Assembly: GCA_903917505.1 (NCBI GenBank)
Contig: CAIXAY010000543.1
Span: 1-7,199 of the forward strand
Direction: 5' to 3'
Length of the DNA: 7,199 nt
Source of the DNA: an uncultured beta proteobacterium
GTDB taxonomy: Bacteria; Pseudomonadota; Gammaproteobacteria; Burkholderiales; Rhodocyclaceae
A program made the position numbers and the translations under genes. A model generated the notes under the pieces. The model made no database searches. It was not told the DNA's origin and saw nothing but the letters and a program-made list of their open reading frames with translations. This document shows, piece after piece, positions 6,317 to 7,199 of the stretch. How positions within the stretch are numbered: position 1 is the stretch's first letter; each line of letters opens with the position of its first letter.

Positions 6317-6640
6317 TCAATCGGGTGCGGCAATGCCTTCAAGCAGTTTCTTGAGCTCGCCGCTCGCGTGCATCTCGCGCATGATGTCGCAACCGCCGAC
6401 GAGTTCGCCGCGCACGTAGAGTTGCGGAATGGTCGGCCAATCGCCGTATTTCTTGATGCCGTCGCGTATGGCCTGGTCCTCGAGCACATTGACGCTGAAG
6501 AACAGCGGCAGATTGTTGGCCTGCAGGAGCTGCACCGCCGTTGCGGAAAAACCGCACATCGGCGCCTGCGGCGTTCCCTTCATGTAAAGCACCACCGGAT
6601 TGCCGGTTACCTGTTCCTTGATCAGTTGCTGCACATCCAT
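6317..6640 (-). CDS. grxD: Monothiol glutaredoxin, Grx4/GrxD family
   Basis: Cytoplasmic CGFS-type glutaredoxin of 107 residues, the usual length for single-domain Grx4. In this family a glutathione-ligated [2Fe-2S] cluster is bound between two monomers, often with a BolA partner, for Fe-S cluster storage or transfer. Visible are Lys21 in YMKGTPQAPMCGFS, the active-site Cys29 of CGFS (29-32), WPTIPQLYV at 68-76 with the cis-Pro72, and GGCD at 82-85, which together form the glutathione site. I chose ATG 6640: GAGG (6650-6647) lies 6 nt upstream and the protein starts as family members do, although the frame stays open to 6769 inside prmC. It follows prmC by 47 nt, a common betaproteobacterial order, and copy B begins 35 nt after it. 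Confidence 0.96.
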   Translation of the reverse strand: MDVQQLIKEQVTGNPVVLYMKGTPQAPMCGFSATAVQLLQANNLPLFFSVNVLEDQAIRDGIKKYGDWPTIPQLYVRGELVGGCDIMREMHASGELKKLLEGIAAPD

Positions 6641-6687
6641 GGAAAACCTCGTTGTCGTTGAGAAGAAGCGTCGCCGTAAATAGAGCC

Positions 6688-7199
6688 TTACGCTGCCAGT
6701 GTACCGTTTCCCGCCGCCGCCGTCAGGATCCCGCCAGTCACCCGGGCTATCGCTGCACAGTCGCGCCACGAGCCAATTTCACTGAAGCCGGCAAGACTCA
6801 GCAAGCTGCTCGTTTCGACCGCCTGATCGTAACCGTGTTCAATCAACAGCCAGCCGCCGGGCAGCAGGTGTTCCGCGGCGCCGGCGACGATCCGGCGAAT
6901 GCAGGCCAGGCCGTCGCCGCCTTTGATCCCGTCGGTGAGGGCAATTTGCGGCTCGAAAGGCAGGCCGTCCCGCTGCAGATGCGGATCGCCGTCGGCGACA
7001 TAGGGCGGGTTCGCCACGATCAGATCGAAGCGCTCTTCGCCACGCGGCGCATCCCAGTCGCCGCACAGGACGCGCACCGCCGCGCCGTGCCGCGCGGCAT
7101 TGGCGCGCGCCACGGCGAGCGCCGCCGCCGAGACATCGACCGCGGTGACCAGCGCCGCCGGGCAAAGCCGCGCCAGCATGATGGCGACGATGCCCGCGC
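6688..7199 (-). CDS. prmC: Peptide chain release factor N5-glutamine methyltransferase, C-terminal part; 5' end outside window
   Basis: S-adenosylmethionine-dependent enzyme that methylates the glutamine of the GGQ motif in release factors RF1 and RF2. About 170 C-terminal residues are present. The right edge falls within the glycine-rich SAM-binding motif (AGIVAI is its tail). Next come VTAVDVS, where the acidic residue is expected to contact the SAM ribose, then VANPPYV at 7014-6994, whose NPPY binds the substrate glutamine, LLPGGWLLIEHG, and the terminal WRDCAAIARVTGG. The protein then has a short Ala/Gly-rich tail before TAA. The N-terminal release-factor-binding domain lies outside the window. 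grxD follows on the same strand after 47 nt; prfA often lies upstream of prmC, so it may be just beyond the right edge. Confidence 0.95.
   Translation of the reverse strand, partial: AGIVAIMLARLCPAALVTAVDVSAAALAVARANAARHGAAVRVLCGDWDAPRGEERFDLIVANPPYVADGDPHLQRDGLPFEPQIALTDGIKGGDGLACIRRIVAGAAEHLLPGGWLLIEHGYDQAVETSSLLSLAGFSEIGSWRDCAAIARVTGGILTAAAGNGTLAA

Overview
The window is a GC-rich, densely coded bacterial chromosome segment with core housekeeping genes and no mobile elements. The best guess is a betaproteobacterium, perhaps in or near the Rhodocyclales. That rests on the gene orders argH / algZ-algR-hemC and prmC-grxD, on protein character and on codon use; no rRNA or phylogenetic marker is available to confirm it.

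Layout. On the minus strand from 2469 down to 1 lies a cluster: an AlgZ/FimS-like sensor kinase, an AlgR-like LytTR response regulator coupled to it by a GTGA start/stop overlap, then hemC (porphobilinogen deaminase), which runs off the left edge. Divergent from algZ, with only 33 bp between start codons, is argH (argininosuccinate lyase) on the plus strand. It is followed after 24 bp by a soluble Hanks-type Ser/Thr kinase carrying a C-terminal cyclic-nucleotide-binding domain. The kinase gene ends tail to tail with a minus-strand gene, and the two stop codons share a CTAG.

The right half is a second minus-strand run, read from the right edge leftward: prmC (release-factor glutamine methyltransferase, 5' end outside the window), grxD (CGFS monothiol glutaredoxin), and two tandem paralogous lipoproteins, each apparently built of two BamE/SmpA-like halves. 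The lipoprotein genes share blocks of near-identical DNA, which points to recent duplication or gene conversion.

How the genes may work together. algZ-algR form one two-component system placed next to hemC, as in Pseudomonas aeruginosa. hemC and argH are housekeeping biosynthesis genes. prmC-grxD pair translation-termination methylation with Fe-S/glutathione metabolism. The kinase-CNB protein and the paired lipoproteins are the least characterised parts. I found no convincing wholly new system; these two loci are the best candidates for follow-up.
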